Source: Phycisphaerales bacterium | Lineage (GTDB): Bacteria; Planctomycetota; Phycisphaerae; UBA1845 | NCBI GenBank assembly: GCA_020852275.1 | Contig: JADZBE010000032.1 | Span: forward strand, 62,001-126,000 | Direction: 5' to 3' | DNA length: 64,000 bases | Shown here: positions 8,895 through 19,285 of the stretch, piece by piece | Layout of the letters: the number at the start of each line of letters is the position of its first letter | How positions within the stretch are numbered: position 1 is the first letter of the stretch | Notes under the pieces: generated by a model | What the model was told of the DNA's origin: nothing | The model's database searches: none | The model's input: only the letters and a program-made list of their open reading frames with translations | Made by a program: the position numbers and the translations under genes

Positions 8895-9339
8895 GCGTTT
8901 TCATGTACTCCTCGACGCGCCGGCGGTCGTCCGACAGGCGGGCTTCATACGAGCCTTTCATCAGGAACTCGGCGTGGCCATCCGAGAACAGCAAAGCCCC
9001 GCCGTCGCCCCCGTGGTTGGAGAGCGGCTCGTAGGCGATCACGTGAACAAAAGGCAGTGCGATGGCCGGGCGGATGTCGCGCTCGTAGCCTCCGCCGCTG
9101 CGCGGGCAGCGGAGTGACTCGAACGAAACCTTGCCGGCATGATATGCCTTCAGGTTCTCGCAGCAGTCCATCCGCCGCTGGAACTCCCTGGCCGGCAGGT
9201 ATGCGTAGGCGAGCATCCCGGCAACGGCGAGCAACACGATGCCGACGCGAACGGCCTGCCCGCGACGCGAGATGCGCGGCGGTGGAACGGCAGTGGCGCC
9301 GGCGACCCTGTCGTCCGTGTTTGAGTGGTCGCTCTCCAT
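8866..9339 (-). CDS. single-pass membrane protein with H-x-G-G-DG pseudopilin-like C-terminal motif
   Basis: A 157-residue protein with one membrane segment (about residues 30-46) and an exported C-terminal part containing two adjacent Cys (MDCCENLKAYH). The stretch LSNHGGDGGALLFSDGHAEFL resembles the H-x9-DG motif near the end of planctomycete pseudopilin-like (DUF1559-type) proteins. However, there is no prepilin cleavage site. It overlaps the ABC ATPase gene by 29 bases and is probably cotranscribed with it. The function is unknown. Confidence 0.65.
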   Translation of the reverse strand: MESDHSNTDDRVAGATAVPPPRISRRGQAVRVGIVLLAVAGMLAYAYLPAREFQRRMDCCENLKAYHAGKVSFESLRCPRSGGGYERDIRPAIALPFVHVIAYEPLSNHGGDGGALLFSDGHAEFLMKGSYEARLSDDRRRVEEYMKTHDGLGTPTP

Positions 9340-9399
9340 GCGCCTCGATGGTACTCAAACGAAGCAGGCCTGTCCCGTCGCCCGTGCTCGGCGGCGGAC

Positions 9400-9690
9400 A
9401 CACGACCCGGGGACAATTCATGCGAACGGAGGCTTGCCCCGACCGGGGCACAGGAGTGCAGCCACGGGTGGCGGTCGTCTTTGCGACCTGAACATGGGGT
9501 TGTCGGGTCGCCGGCGAGACCGTTCTACGAGGAGCAGAGGAAACCTTTGTGATGACGGAGTCTGCGGCGACAAGGCCGCGACCGGGGTTTCCTCGACTCC
9601 TTCCGGCGTCGAGGTTCGATCCCCATCATGACCACGGGTTCCGCTCCGACCTGAAGGTCGTCGCTGCACCCGTGGCTGCAGTCCTCGGCC
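9400..9690. repeat. CCACGGGT palindromic repeat cluster upstream of the aminotransferase gene
   Basis: Two copies face each other: AGCCACGGGTGGCGGTCG near 9461-9478, and the block from ACCACGGGTTCCGC to GCACCCGTGGCTGC (about 9631-9684). The second contains a GACCTGAAGGTC core hairpin. GCCCCGACCGGGGC near 9435 is a further palindrome. The open reading frame upstream of position 9765 passes through this repeat, which argues for the later start of the aminotransferase. No gene lies in 9340-9764. Confidence 0.6.
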
Positions 9691-9764
9691 CGATGGAGCC
9701 GCCAATCCTGCCGCGAACGACTGAGAAGACGGCGAGCTTGGGCAACCGCGCCCGCCGCGATACC

Positions 9765-10945
<1,181 letters not shown>

Positions 10946-10949
<4 letters not shown>

Positions 10950-12151
10950 GCCGGTCCGCGATCCTGGCACTGGAAGACGGCACCGTGTTCCGCGGCACGG
11001 GCTTCGGCGCGTGCGGCACGCGCGCCGGCGAGGTGGTGTTCAACACGGCGCTGACCGGCTACCAGGAAATCCTCACCGATCCGTCCTACCGCGGGCAGCT
11101 CGTCGCCATGACCTACCCGCACATCGGCAACTACGGCGTCAACGAGGGCGATGTCGAATCCGCCTCGCCGCAGGTCTTTGGCTTCATCGTGCGCGAGGCC
11201 ACGCGTACGCCGAGCAATTTCCGCGCGACGCAGTCGCTCGACGCCTACCTGTCGCGGCACGGGGTCATCGGCATCGAGGGCATCGACACGCGCGCGCTCA
11301 CGAAACTCCTGCGCGTGCAGGGCGCCATGAACGGCGTGCTGACGACCGAGGAGTCGGGCGCCGACCGGTGCGTCGAGCTGGCACGCGCCGCGCCGTCGAT
11401 GACCGGCGCGGATCTCGTCAAGGACGTGATGCCGAAGAAGTCTTTCTCCTGGTCCGACGGACTTGACGCGGCCTTCGTTGCAGCGCGCGGCGGCGATCAC
11501 GGCTCGGCGCACGGCAACGCTGCGCACCTCGCGAAGCGCGTCGTCGCCATCGACTGCGGCATGAAGCGCAACATCCTGCGGCATCTCGTGGACATCGGCG
11601 CAAGCGTCACCGTCGTGCCGCCGAACGTTTCCGCGGCTGAAGTGCTCGCTCACAAACCCGACGGCGTGTTCGTCAGCAACGGTCCCGGCGACCCCGCCGC
11701 GGTGACGTATGCGATCCATCTGCTGCGCGGGCTGCTGGGCAAGGCGCCCCTGTTCGGCATCTGCCTCGGGCATCAGCTTCTCGGTCTGGCGCTGGGCGCG
11801 TCGAGCTACAAGCTCAAGTTCGGGCACCGCGGCGCCAACCAGCCCGTGCTCAACAAGGGCACCGGTCGCGTGGAGATCACGTCGCAGAACCACGGTTTCG
11901 CGGTGGACGCGGCCTCGGTGGAGGCGCAGGGCGCCACGGTCACGCACGTCAACCTCAACGATCAGACGCTCGAAGGCTTCGTGCATCAGGACCCATGCCT
12001 GCTCGCGGTGCAGTATCACCCGGAAGCCAGCCCCGGTCCCCACGATGCAACCTACCTCTTCGACTGCTTTGCGCGCATGATGGAAACCCGCCGCGCGCCG
12101 ACGACGGACGACATGGCCGCCGCCCAGGCCGCGCTGCAAGGCCGCCGATGA
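10946..12151 (+). CDS. carA: carbamoyl-phosphate synthase small (glutaminase) subunit
   Basis: A 401-residue protein that releases ammonia from glutamine for the CarB synthase in pyrimidine and arginine synthesis. The N-terminal CPSase small-chain domain is clear (GEVVFNTALTGYQEILTDPSY, NYGVN). The class I glutamine amidotransferase domain has the nucleophile Cys in GICLGHQLLGLALG and the His/Glu pair in VQYHPEASPGPHD. It starts at GTG 10946, overlapping the aspC stop (GTGA), so translation is likely coupled. carB is not in the window. Confidence 0.96.
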
Positions 12152-12310
12152 GCGCCGGCGTAGCGCCGGCAGGAGGCCGCCCCTTCAGCACCCGCAGCGC
12201 AAGCAAGGGGTCTTTCCTCATCGCACCCCCGCGGCAGTCTCGCGTGCCGCTGCTCTGTGAGCAGTGTTCCTCTCAAGCAAGGGTCTTTCTTCATCGCACC
12301 CCGCGGCAGG
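12152..12310. repeat. mixed dispersed repeats after carA
   Basis: The stretch holds a CCCGCAGCGCAAGCAAGGG copy near 12190, an imperfect direct duplication (AAGGGGTCTTTCCTCATCGC near 12207; AAGGGTCTTTCTTCATCGC near 12281), and a GCTGCTCTGTGAGCAGTG hairpin near 12250 that recurs at 56925 and 57000. No gene is seen from 12152 to 12590. Confidence 0.55.
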
Positions 12311-12590
12311 GCATTGCAAGATTCCGAATCTCATGGTTCGGCACAGGAGTTCCCCGGAAAAAAACACATCCCGGACGTCCATGCCACCCAGCGAGAGGGG
12401 CGCGGCGAACCTGATCCACACTTGACATGACGCGCGCCCCGCGTCCAACATGCGGCAGCCTGCGGCGGTGGCGCGCCGCCTCAAGGCGCTTCGCGCGTCC
12501 GTCGCCGGGGGGTGGAGAAACGATCGAAGCAACGTCTGCGGACATGAAACCCGCGGACATGGCCCGTGCCCGTATGGATTGGGGGGAATG

Positions 12591-13280
12591 ATGCGCATGA
12601 TCCCAACGCTCGCGCGAACTCGAGCCGTGCCCGCCATCGCACGGTTCCTCCGACGCGCAGCACGCCCGCTCCTTGCCACTGTCGGCCTCCTCGCCCTTCC
12701 CGCCTGTTCCCCTCGAACCATGCAGATGCGCATCATCGATCACCGCCAGGCCGGACCCGACGCCGTCTATGTCGAGACTTTCAACGAGTGCTACTACGAC
12801 GCCGACGCGGAGGGCAACGTGGATGTCGTGCTCCGCCGCGAGCATGTGAAAACCGACGACCCTTCGCAGACCGTCACGCAGATTATCCATGTGCGCAGCT
12901 TCTGGAAGTCCATCCCCGGCACCACCGTCGCCCACGACCAGCAGATCAACGCGACGGTGCGCTACATGATCCTCAGCGGCCGCGCCGGCGCGAGCTTCCA
13001 GGGCGCCGGTTCCATCTTCTGCGAAAAAACCCGGGGAAGGAGCGTGCTCGAAGGCGACCTCGGCCTCGCCTACCTCTCGCCTCGGACGCGGCTGAACAAC
13101 GGCAACATGCTCTTTGAGCGCGCCGAGATCTCCGGTTCGTTCCGCGCCAGACACGACCCGCGCCGCGTCGTCCGCATCCTCAACGAGATGGACGAGTTGT
13201 TCCGCTTCAGCGAGCCGGGAGACGCGCATGCATCCCGCGCGCAAACTCCCGGTGCGCGGGCTTCCGCCGTGCAGCCATGA
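12591..13280 (+). CDS. putative lipoprotein of unknown function
   Basis: A 229-residue protein. A positively charged N-terminus and hydrophobic stretch (ARPLLATVGLLALPAC) end in a lipobox-like LPAC, indicating export and lipidation. The mature part has no recognised domain but is rich in beta-type sequence (VYVETFNECYYDADAEGNVD). A GGGGGG tract just upstream serves as ribosome-binding site; ATGs at 12588, 12591 and 12597 are all possible. The end overlaps the next start (ATGA), suggesting translational coupling to the cysteine desulfurase, though a functional link is not obvious. Confidence 0.7.
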   Translation: MRMIPTLARTRAVPAIARFLRRAARPLLATVGLLALPACSPRTMQMRIIDHRQAGPDAVYVETFNECYYDADAEGNVDVVLRREHVKTDDPSQTVTQIIHVRSFWKSIPGTTVAHDQQINATVRYMILSGRAGASFQGAGSIFCEKTRGRSVLEGDLGLAYLSPRTRLNNGNMLFERAEISGSFRARHDPRRVVRILNEMDELFRFSEPGDAHASRAQTPGARASAVQP

Positions 13281-14416
13281 TCTACCTCGATTACAACGCC
13301 TCGACCCCCGTTGATCCGCGCGTGCGACAGGCCATGCTCCCTTATCTCGGTGAGTGGTTCGGCAATCCGTCCGCGCCGCACGCGATGGGTCGCGCCGCGC
13401 GCAGCGCCGTCGATGCGGCCCGCGCGCAGGTCGCCTCCCTGCTGGGCGCGTCGCCGGAGGAGATCATCTTCACTTCGAGCGGCACGGAGGCGAACAACAC
13501 CGTGATCAAGGGCGTCGCCGACCGCGCGGCCGGCCGGGGGCGACACATCATCACCTCGGTGATCGAGCACCCCGCTGTGCTGAATCCCTGCGCATGGCTG
13601 GAAGAATCGGGATACGAAATCACGCGCGTGGGGGTGGACGCGACCGGTCGCGTCGATCCGGGCGACGTCGAGCGCGCCATCCGCCCCGGCACGATCCTCA
13701 TCAGCATCATGCACGCCAACAACGAGGTCGGCACGATCCAGCCTCTGGCGGAGATCTCGGCCGTCGCACGTCGCCGCGGCGTGCCCTTCCACACCGATGC
13801 CGCGCAGTCCGTCGGCAAGATCCCGACGCGCGTGGACGAACTCGGCGTGGACTTCCTCTCCATCGCCGGGCACAAGTGTTACGCGCCGCAGGGCGTCGGC
13901 GCGCTCTATGCGCGCAAGGGATTCGGCTTCGAACCGCTCATGCACGGCGCGGGACACGAAAGCGGCAGAAGAGCCGGAACGGAAGCGGTGGCCATGATCG
14001 TGGGGCTGGGGGTGGCCTGCGAGCTGGCGAAGTCGTTGGTCGGCGATCCCGCGATTCGCACGCTGCGCGATCGGCTGCACGAAGGTCTCAAGGCTGCGTT
14101 CAAGGGCGAACTCGTCCTGCACGGACACGCCGATCTGCGGCTGCCCAACACGCTCAACGTCGGCTTCGCCGGCTGCCGCAACGGAGAGCTGCTCGAAGCC
14201 ATGCCCGGCGTCTGCGCCACCGCGGCCGCCGCCTGCCACGCCGGATCGAACGCGATTTCGCCGGTGCTCGCGGCGATGAACGTCGCCCCGCGCAGCGCCG
14301 CCGGCGCGATCCGGTTCAGCGTCGGACGCCCGACCACCGCGCCGGAGATCCAAGCCGCGGTTCGACTGGTCGCCGAAGCCGCCAACGCGGCTTATTCTTC
14401 CACGAGCACACCGTAG
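13277..14416 (+). CDS. cysteine desulfurase (NifS/IscS family)
   Basis: A 379-residue PLP enzyme that removes sulfur from cysteine for Fe-S clusters, thiolated tRNA or selenoprotein pathways. It shows the N-terminal IYLDYNASTPVDP, the SSGTEANNTVIKG motif, HTDAAQSVGKI, and the Schiff-base Lys in SIAGHKCYAPQGVGALY. The catalytic-Cys loop reads ACHAGSNAISPVLAAM, which keeps the Cys in a NifS-like context. The start ATG overlaps the preceding lipoprotein stop. The 3' end overlaps the convergent lipoprotein gene by 25 bases. A tRNA-Sec in this window makes a role in selenium supply conceivable but unproven. Confidence 0.93.
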   Translation: MIYLDYNASTPVDPRVRQAMLPYLGEWFGNPSAPHAMGRAARSAVDAARAQVASLLGASPEEIIFTSSGTEANNTVIKGVADRAAGRGRHIITSVIEHPAVLNPCAWLEESGYEITRVGVDATGRVDPGDVERAIRPGTILISIMHANNEVGTIQPLAEISAVARRRGVPFHTDAAQSVGKIPTRVDELGVDFLSIAGHKCYAPQGVGALYARKGFGFEPLMHGAGHESGRRAGTEAVAMIVGLGVACELAKSLVGDPAIRTLRDRLHEGLKAAFKGELVLHGHADLRLPNTLNVGFAGCRNGELLEAMPGVCATAAAACHAGSNAISPVLAAMNVAPRSAAGAIRFSVGRPTTAPEIQAAVRLVAEAANAAYSSTSTP

Positions 14417-15006
14417 TACGGGAACTCGTCCTCGCCCTCCAGACCGGCGGGAATCTCGACGCCGGCCGCTTGATTCACCGTCGTCTTGTAGCTGAACGTC
14501 CCTTCCATGCGGCTGCCGTCGCGCGTGCCCACGGCCGTCGCACGACCGCCGCCGACCTTCACCCCCGCGAAGGTGGCAATCGCGCGAATTTGAAATGCAA
14601 AGCCCGAGTCGTTCTCCACGCCGTAGGTCGAGGCGGCGTAGGACAGGCCTGTGATGGTCGTCGGGTGAGACGCGCCGTCCGTGTCGATTCGATCGCCGAA
14701 TACCTCCTCGCCGATAATCGCATTCTCCACGAACGCATCGAGCGAGCCGTTCTCGTCGAACACCACGTAGCTGAGGAATGCGTTGTCGCGCGCGTCGAAG
14801 AGCGCCCACTCGGTGGAGGCGAGCGATTCAGAGCCACCGCCGCGGACCGCCGCCAGCTCCGCGTCATCTGGTAGGGACAGGTTCACCGAATCAGGCAATG
14901 CGCTGGAAACCGCACCGCATCCCGTCCACGCGGCCACCCCCAGCAAGGCCGTCACCGCCATCAGCGCATTCCTGGAAAACCTCAGCATCATCGAGCGTCC
15001 TTTCAT
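14392..15006 (-). CDS. putative lipoprotein of unknown function
   Basis: A 204-residue protein with a signal peptide ending in a lipobox-like AAWTGC near residue 30. The mature part contains a beta-strand-rich segment with Asp/Gly turns and no recognised domain. The start chosen is the ATG at 15006 (MKGRSMMLRF), because the upstream in-frame extension adds residues before a good signal peptide. The stop lies inside the 3' end of the convergent cysteine desulfurase gene. Confidence 0.6.
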   Translation of the reverse strand: MKGRSMMLRFSRNALMAVTALLGVAAWTGCGAVSSALPDSVNLSLPDDAELAAVRGGGSESLASTEWALFDARDNAFLSYVVFDENGSLDAFVENAIIGEEVFGDRIDTDGASHPTTITGLSYAASTYGVENDSGFAFQIRAIATFAGVKVGGGRATAVGTRDGSRMEGTFSYKTTVNQAAGVEIPAGLEGEDEFPYYGVLVEE

Positions 15007-15189
15007 AAGCGCGCCATCTCGGGCGCGCAATCCCGTCGTCAGAGTGCAGACCCGCCTGACGCGACCGGGGTTGGCCCGACGCCCCGGTTCGCCCCACCTT
15101 CATCGGCGACTTCACCTCACCAGCCGGACGACCCTGTGCCCGCTTGGCCGCAACCGGCCGAATCATCCAAAGCCCCAGGTGTCGCGCGA

Positions 15190-15354
15190 AGTCCGGTAAC
15201 GAGAAGGGCTTAGGAAGAGGTTGGACCGCGAATAGACATGTGATATTAACTAATTACGCTTGTCATTCAAGATTATGTCTTGACTATGCCGACTATTAGT
15301 ATAATATAAAGCTTGTTAAGCCTTGAAACGCTGTCGCTCGGATTTGGAGCCGTT
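15190..15354 (+). promoter_or_regulatory. AT-rich promoter region of the glutamine synthetase gene
   Basis: From about 15230 to 15315 the DNA is strikingly AT-rich against a GC-rich background. TTGACT (15280-15285) and TATAAT (15300-15305) are present but only 14 bases apart, which is short for a sigma70 promoter. An upstream CTTG-tcatt-CAAG inverted repeat (15259-15271) and TTGTCA (15260-15265) could be an operator or an alternative -35. A GGATTTGGAG ribosome-binding stretch precedes the ATG at 15355. Nitrogen regulation is plausible but no NtrC or sigma54 site was recognised. Confidence 0.5.
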
Positions 15355-16800
15355 ATGAACACGACTGCCGCACTGCGAGATTTTCTGGAAATCCCCTACG
15401 ATAAGCTTGAGGAAATGAACCTGCGCGTGAAGACGGCTCGCTCCCAGCGCACCGACCCCCGCGCGACCGCGGAGGAGCGAATCAAGTACCTCGCGGATGA
15501 GCGTCGAATCAAGGCCGTGACCGTCTGCTTTTCCGACCTTGAAGGCAGGCTTCACATGCTCGACTACGACAAGAAGTTCCTGCTCAAGTCCGGCAGCCAT
15601 CTGACCTTCGACGGCTCATCCGTCCGCGGCTTCACAGAGCAGGCGGAGTCCGACCTCGTCCTCACGCTCGACTGGCCAGCGTTCTACTGGCTGCCAGCCG
15701 ACATCTTCGGCCCGGGCAAGGTCATCGTCTTCGGCTTTGTGCACGACAAGGACGGCACGCCGTTTCATGCGGACTTCCGCTCGACCCTGAAACGCTACAC
15801 CGACGAGCTTTACCGCAAGGACCGGCTGGTGGCCCACGTGTCCGCGGAGATCGAGGGCTTCCTCTTCAAGGGGCTGGATGCCGAGCGGCATTACCACCGG
15901 GCGGGGCAGTTCGAGTTCCTCTCCACCGGCGGCTACTACCACTCGCTGCCGCAGGATCCCTTACGGCAGTTCATCGACCGCGCGGCCGAGGCCCAGCGCG
16001 CCTTGGGTTTCTCCAACGAGAAGGACCATCCGGAGGTCGCCCCTTCGCAGTTCGAGATGAACTTCAGCTACGCCGAGGCGATGGTCGCGGCGGACCAGAT
16101 TCTCCTTTACAAGCTGATCTGCCGGCAGGTCGCCAATCAGCTTGGCATGACCGCGAGCTTCCTGCCCAAGCCGATCGTGGGCATCAATGGCAACGGCATG
16201 CACACCAACCTCTCGCTCTCGCGGGATGGAAGGAACCTCTTCTATGATCCGAAGGGCGAACACAGCCTCTCGGCGATGGCTTGGGACTTTGTTGATCGAA
16301 TTCTGAACAACGGCACGGACATCTGCCTCGCGCTGAATCCCAGCGTCAACGCCTACCGGCGGCTGGATCCGCACTTCGAGGCGCCGAATCAGATCAAGGC
16401 CTCGGCGGTCAACCGCGGCGCCATGATCCGCGTGCCGCTGGCCAACGAGCGCTCAGCGCGCATCGAAGTGCGCTCCGTCGCGCCGGACACCAACCCGTAC
16501 ATGCTCGTGTACGCGCTGCTGCGCACGGGGCTGGAAGGCCCGCCCTCCGATCCCGCGGACGCTGAAGGCAAGCGCTCGCGCACGCGGTTCCTGCCCGCCA
16601 ACATCCACGACGCCATCCGCGTCTTCAAGGGCAGCAAGTTCATGACCGACATCTTCGGCGAGCGAACCGCCGACAAGCTCGTGGAGCTTAAGCAGGCCGC
16701 CGCGGACCGCTGCCCGAAGGAGCTGGGGAGCCTGATCAAGCGCGAGGAAGTCATGTTCCATCACGAAGTGACGAACCAGTTCCTCTGGGGTCAATTCTGA
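15355..16800 (+). CDS. glnA: glutamine synthetase, type I family
   Basis: A 481-residue enzyme that makes glutamine from glutamate, ammonia and ATP. The beta-grasp domain has LTFDGSSVRGF near residue 83. The catalytic domain shows AEIEGFLF, HPEVAPSQFEMNF, GINGNGMHTNLSLS, NRGAMIRVP and the substrate-binding Arg in ARIEVRSVAPDTNPY. It is slightly longer than the usual 440-475 residues. No adenylylation Tyr motif (NLYDLP type) is seen near the C-terminus, so regulation is more likely at transcription or by feedback. The start ATG 15355 has a good Shine-Dalgarno sequence. Glutamate dehydrogenase is encoded nearby on the opposite strand. Confidence 0.93.
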   Translation: MNTTAALRDFLEIPYDKLEEMNLRVKTARSQRTDPRATAEERIKYLADERRIKAVTVCFSDLEGRLHMLDYDKKFLLKSGSHLTFDGSSVRGFTEQAESDLVLTLDWPAFYWLPADIFGPGKVIVFGFVHDKDGTPFHADFRSTLKRYTDELYRKDRLVAHVSAEIEGFLFKGLDAERHYHRAGQFEFLSTGGYYHSLPQDPLRQFIDRAAEAQRALGFSNEKDHPEVAPSQFEMNFSYAEAMVAADQILLYKLICRQVANQLGMTASFLPKPIVGINGNGMHTNLSLSRDGRNLFYDPKGEHSLSAMAWDFVDRILNNGTDICLALNPSVNAYRRLDPHFEAPNQIKASAVNRGAMIRVPLANERSARIEVRSVAPDTNPYMLVYALLRTGLEGPPSDPADAEGKRSRTRFLPANIHDAIRVFKGSKFMTDIFGERTADKLVELKQAAADRCPKELGSLIKREEVMFHHEVTNQFLWGQF

Positions 16801-16805
16801 GGGCG

Positions 16806-16822
16806 GGACTGCCCGGCAGTCC
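16806..16822. terminator. palindrome after glnA, possible terminator
   Basis: GGACTGCC-C-GGCAGTCC is a perfect 8-bp inverted repeat starting 5 bases after the glnA stop. No T-tract follows. Its right arm is also the outer end of the MITE-like element. Confidence 0.4.
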
Positions 16823-17060
16823 GTGGTGAGAGGCGGCGTTCGTCATTCCCGCGCGGGCGGGAATCCAGCTTCGTCATTCCCGCGCAGGCGGGAATCCAGC
16901 CGGGGGCTTGCCAGGAGGCACGAATCCAGCAGTTCTCCGGGGCGTTCTGGACCCCTGCCTGCGCGGGGGTGACGGTTCTGCGGCCTTCACGGAGGTGACG
17001 GTTCCGCGGGGACGACGGGCTTCATGTCCGGTTTCGAGACCCACCAAAGACTGCCGGGGC
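16814..17060 (+). mobile_element. MITE-like element, copy A
   Basis: The element starts with GGCAGTCCGTGGTGA and ends with CCACCAAAGACTGCC, which are imperfect terminal inverted repeats. Inside are two copies of GTCATTCCCGCGC..GGCGGGAATCCAG (about 16842 and 16873), a GGACCCCTGCCTGCGCGGGG hairpin near 16950, and the conserved tail TGTCCGGTTTCGAGACCC near 17024. Other copies lie at 31588, 34033 and 51892, with degenerate ones at 27600 and 58690. It carries no protein-coding gene. Confidence 0.7.
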
Positions 17061-17166
17061 GTCCATCCGCTCCTCGCCCCCGCGCATGGCCGAAAACAAA
17101 ACGATCCTCGGCACTGCCCGCAAGGGTGGCCGAGGATCGCTTCATTTCGATCGCCGATCGCCCAAC

Positions 17167-17370
17167 TCAGGCGCCGTCGTTGTCCGTGTCGTCAACCAAG
17201 AAGTTGGCGAGGACCAGGTCACTGACGATGTTGGCCGGAATGCCGCCCAGCGCGTAGCCGAAGCCCTTCCAGATGTTGTTGGTCAGACCGCCGAAGCTGC
17301 AGCCGCTGCCCAGCACCAGACCGCCGGTCAGCGTCAACGCCGCCAGCTTCGAGAACTTGTTCATACGCAT
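17167..17370 (-). CDS. small lipoprotein, 67 residues
   Basis: The peptide starts MRMNKFSKLAALTLTGG and has a short hydrophobic signal ending in a lipobox-like LGSGC near residue 24, followed by about 43 mature residues (NNIWKGFGYALGG, ending acidic DDTDNDGA). The start at 17370 is supported by a strong Shine-Dalgarno GGAAGGAAC 5-13 bases upstream; a second ATG lies two codons later. The function is unknown. Many planctomycete genomes carry such short exported lipoproteins. Confidence 0.65.
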   Translation of the reverse strand: MRMNKFSKLAALTLTGGLVLGSGCSFGGLTNNIWKGFGYALGGIPANIVSDLVLANFLVDDTDNDGA

Positions 17371-17587
17371 GTTTCGTTCCTTCCAAAAAAACGAGATTCC
17401 AGATGAATCCAAACCGCCGGCGTCCATCACCCATGAATGGACCGGCTGCAACTCCCGCGACGTGGGACGTTGCCTCACCGCGATGCAGGCCGCGCCAGCC
17501 CCACGCAGTTAAGCAAACAGGTTGAACGCCCGACGCCGAAACGTCAAGGGCTTGCGGGTCAATTTTTTTTGGGGACAGCCGTAGCGA

Positions 17588-18856
17588 CTACCGTCGGCCA
17601 TTCACCCAGCCGCGCAGGCGGCACGCCTCTGCAACCCTCGACACCGCAAGCAGATACGCCGCTTCCCGCAGGCTGATCTGCCGCTCCTGCGACAGGGCGA
17701 AAACGGCCTGAAACGACTCCGTCATCCTCCGGTCCAACGCCGTGTGGACGTCGTCCATCGCCCAGTAGTAGTTGTAGGCGTTCTGCACCTGCTCGAAGTA
17801 CGAGACCGTCACGCCGCCCGCGTTGGCCAGAATATCCGGGATGACGGGAATCCCTCGATGGTGCAACGTGTGGTCCGCGCCCGGCGTCGTCGGTCCGTTC
17901 GCCAGCTCGCAGATGAGCCGCGCCGAAATCTTGTCCGCGTTCTGCCGCGTGATGACGTGCTCGATCGCCGCCGGGATCAGCACGTCGCACGGCTGCGTCA
18001 GCAGATCGTCGTTGCTGATCAGCTCGCCGCCGGGAAACCCGTCGAGCCGCTGGGCATGATGCTGGTAGTAATCCAGCGCGGCCGGCACGTCGATGCCACG
18101 CTCGTTGCGGATCGCCGCGTCCTCCGCGCCGATAGCGACCACCTTCCCGCCCGCCCTGTGCAGGATCGTCGCCAGCCCGCCCCCGACATTGCCGAAGCCC
18201 TGAATGACGTACCGCGAGTTGGAGCCGAGATTCAGCCCGAGCGCCTTGTCGGCCTCGCGGATCGCGTACATCCCACCCCAGGAGGTAGCGTCCGCCCGCC
18301 CGCGCGAGCCGCCCAGCGCGAGGGGCTTGCCGGTAATGACGCCCGGCTCGCTGTGCGCCCGGATCATCTCGTACTCGTCCAGCATCCACGCCATGTGCTG
18401 AGGGGTGGTGTGCACATCCGGCGCGGGGACATCGCGGTCCCACGCCAGCTCGTGCGCGAACGCCTGAATGTACGCGCGCGACAGCCGCTGCGCCTCCAGC
18501 GGGGACAGCGCCCGCGGATTGCAGGTGATGCCTCCCTTGCCTCCCCCCAAAGGAAGATCCACGACGGCCGTCTTCCACGTCATCCAGCACGCCAGCGCGC
18601 GCACCGTGTCGATGGTCTCGTTGACGTGCCAGCGCAGCCCGCCCTTGGTCGGTCCACGGGCGTTGTTGTACTGCACGCGGTAGGCCTGAAAGACCTGAAC
18701 GGCGCCGTCGTCCATGCGGAAGGGGATGCGGGCCTCATACTCCCGCATAGGCCAGCGCAGCAGTTCCCGCAGCCCATCTTCAAGCCCCAGCGCGTGCGAC
18801 GCGTGATCCACCAGCGCCTGGGCGTGATGGAACGGATTGTGTCCTTCGCTGCTCAC
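17588..18856 (-). CDS. gdhA: Glu/Leu/Phe/Val-type glutamate dehydrogenase
   Basis: A 422-residue NAD(P)-dependent dehydrogenase linking 2-oxoglutarate/ammonia and glutamate. The substrate-binding Lys lies in YNNARGPTKGGLRWH and the catalytic Lys region in VVDLPLGGGKGGI; the catalytic Asp lies in VPAPDVHT. The nucleotide-binding loop is GFGNVGGG, and the final GGVTVSYFEQVQNAYNYYW is typical. The start is the GTG at 18856 (SSEGHNPFHHA), supported by GGAGG just upstream. The longer in-frame extension is repeat DNA. Together with glnA, about 0.8 kb away, it forms the ammonia assimilation module here. Confidence 0.94.
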   Translation of the reverse strand: MSSEGHNPFHHAQALVDHASHALGLEDGLRELLRWPMREYEARIPFRMDDGAVQVFQAYRVQYNNARGPTKGGLRWHVNETIDTVRALACWMTWKTAVVDLPLGGGKGGITCNPRALSPLEAQRLSRAYIQAFAHELAWDRDVPAPDVHTTPQHMAWMLDEYEMIRAHSEPGVITGKPLALGGSRGRADATSWGGMYAIREADKALGLNLGSNSRYVIQGFGNVGGGLATILHRAGGKVVAIGAEDAAIRNERGIDVPAALDYYQHHAQRLDGFPGGELISNDDLLTQPCDVLIPAAIEHVITRQNADKISARLICELANGPTTPGADHTLHHRGIPVIPDILANAGGVTVSYFEQVQNAYNYYWAMDDVHTALDRRMTESFQAVFALSQERQISLREAAYLLAVSRVAEACRLRGWVNGRR

Positions 18857-18901
18857 GGATGCCTCCGAACCCAAGATTGAACACCGGGGATCAGGATGCG
18901 T

Positions 18902-18929
18902 AGCATACTGGGAAGAAGGGCATTCCCAA
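18902..18929 (-). promoter_or_regulatory. candidate sigma70 promoter for gdhA
   Basis: On the minus strand TTGGGA (18929-18924) and TATGCT (18907-18902) are separated by 16 bases. Transcription would start near 18895, giving a leader of about 40 bases. Confidence 0.45.
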
Positions 18930-19285
18930 ACTGGGGCCCAGGCTGGAAACCGCTGCGCGGAAGCGCAAGGCCATCCCTGGAGGAAGTCATCGTCCGGCAT
19001 GCCCACGCAGGCGGGGAGCCAACAGCCGAGTGTCACGTCTGGCGTCCTTCCCCAAGGCGTGGAAGATGCGCCGGGTGGGGCTTGCCCGCGGTCGCGGCGC
19101 CTGCTGGGAAGAACGAGCGCGCGTGGGGCGGGCTATGCCCGCCGCCACCCCGCCCATCGGGCATGATCCATGAGATGCACTCCACACACCAGGGATCGTG
19201 AAATGGGTGCATCCAGCTTCCCGCCCCGTTCGACCGATACTCAACTGTCGATACCTTTGTCAGTCGCGCTTTCACGAGACTTGCC
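18930..19285. other. intergenic, degenerate repeat remnants
   Basis: This is the divergent region between gdhA and the next gene. It holds a degenerate GGCATGCCCACGCAGGCGGG block near 18997 (core of the MITE-like family) and a GATGCA..TGCATC pair near 19175-19210. No convincing gene is seen. No strong promoter for the plus-strand gene was found. Confidence 0.45.

Noticed and set aside
12422-12452. TTGACA promoter upstream of the 12591 lipoprotein
   Set aside because: No acceptable -10 box at 16-18 bases; the TTGACA is likely chance.
15280-15305. Standard sigma70 promoter (TTGACT..TATAAT) for glnA
   Set aside because: The boxes are only 14 bases apart; recorded as AT-rich regulatory region with uncertain exact promoter.
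17744-18880. 378-codon plus-strand frame opposite gdhA
   Set aside because: Shadow of the glutamate dehydrogenase gene; composition biased to Arg/Val/Asp/Gln and no domain.
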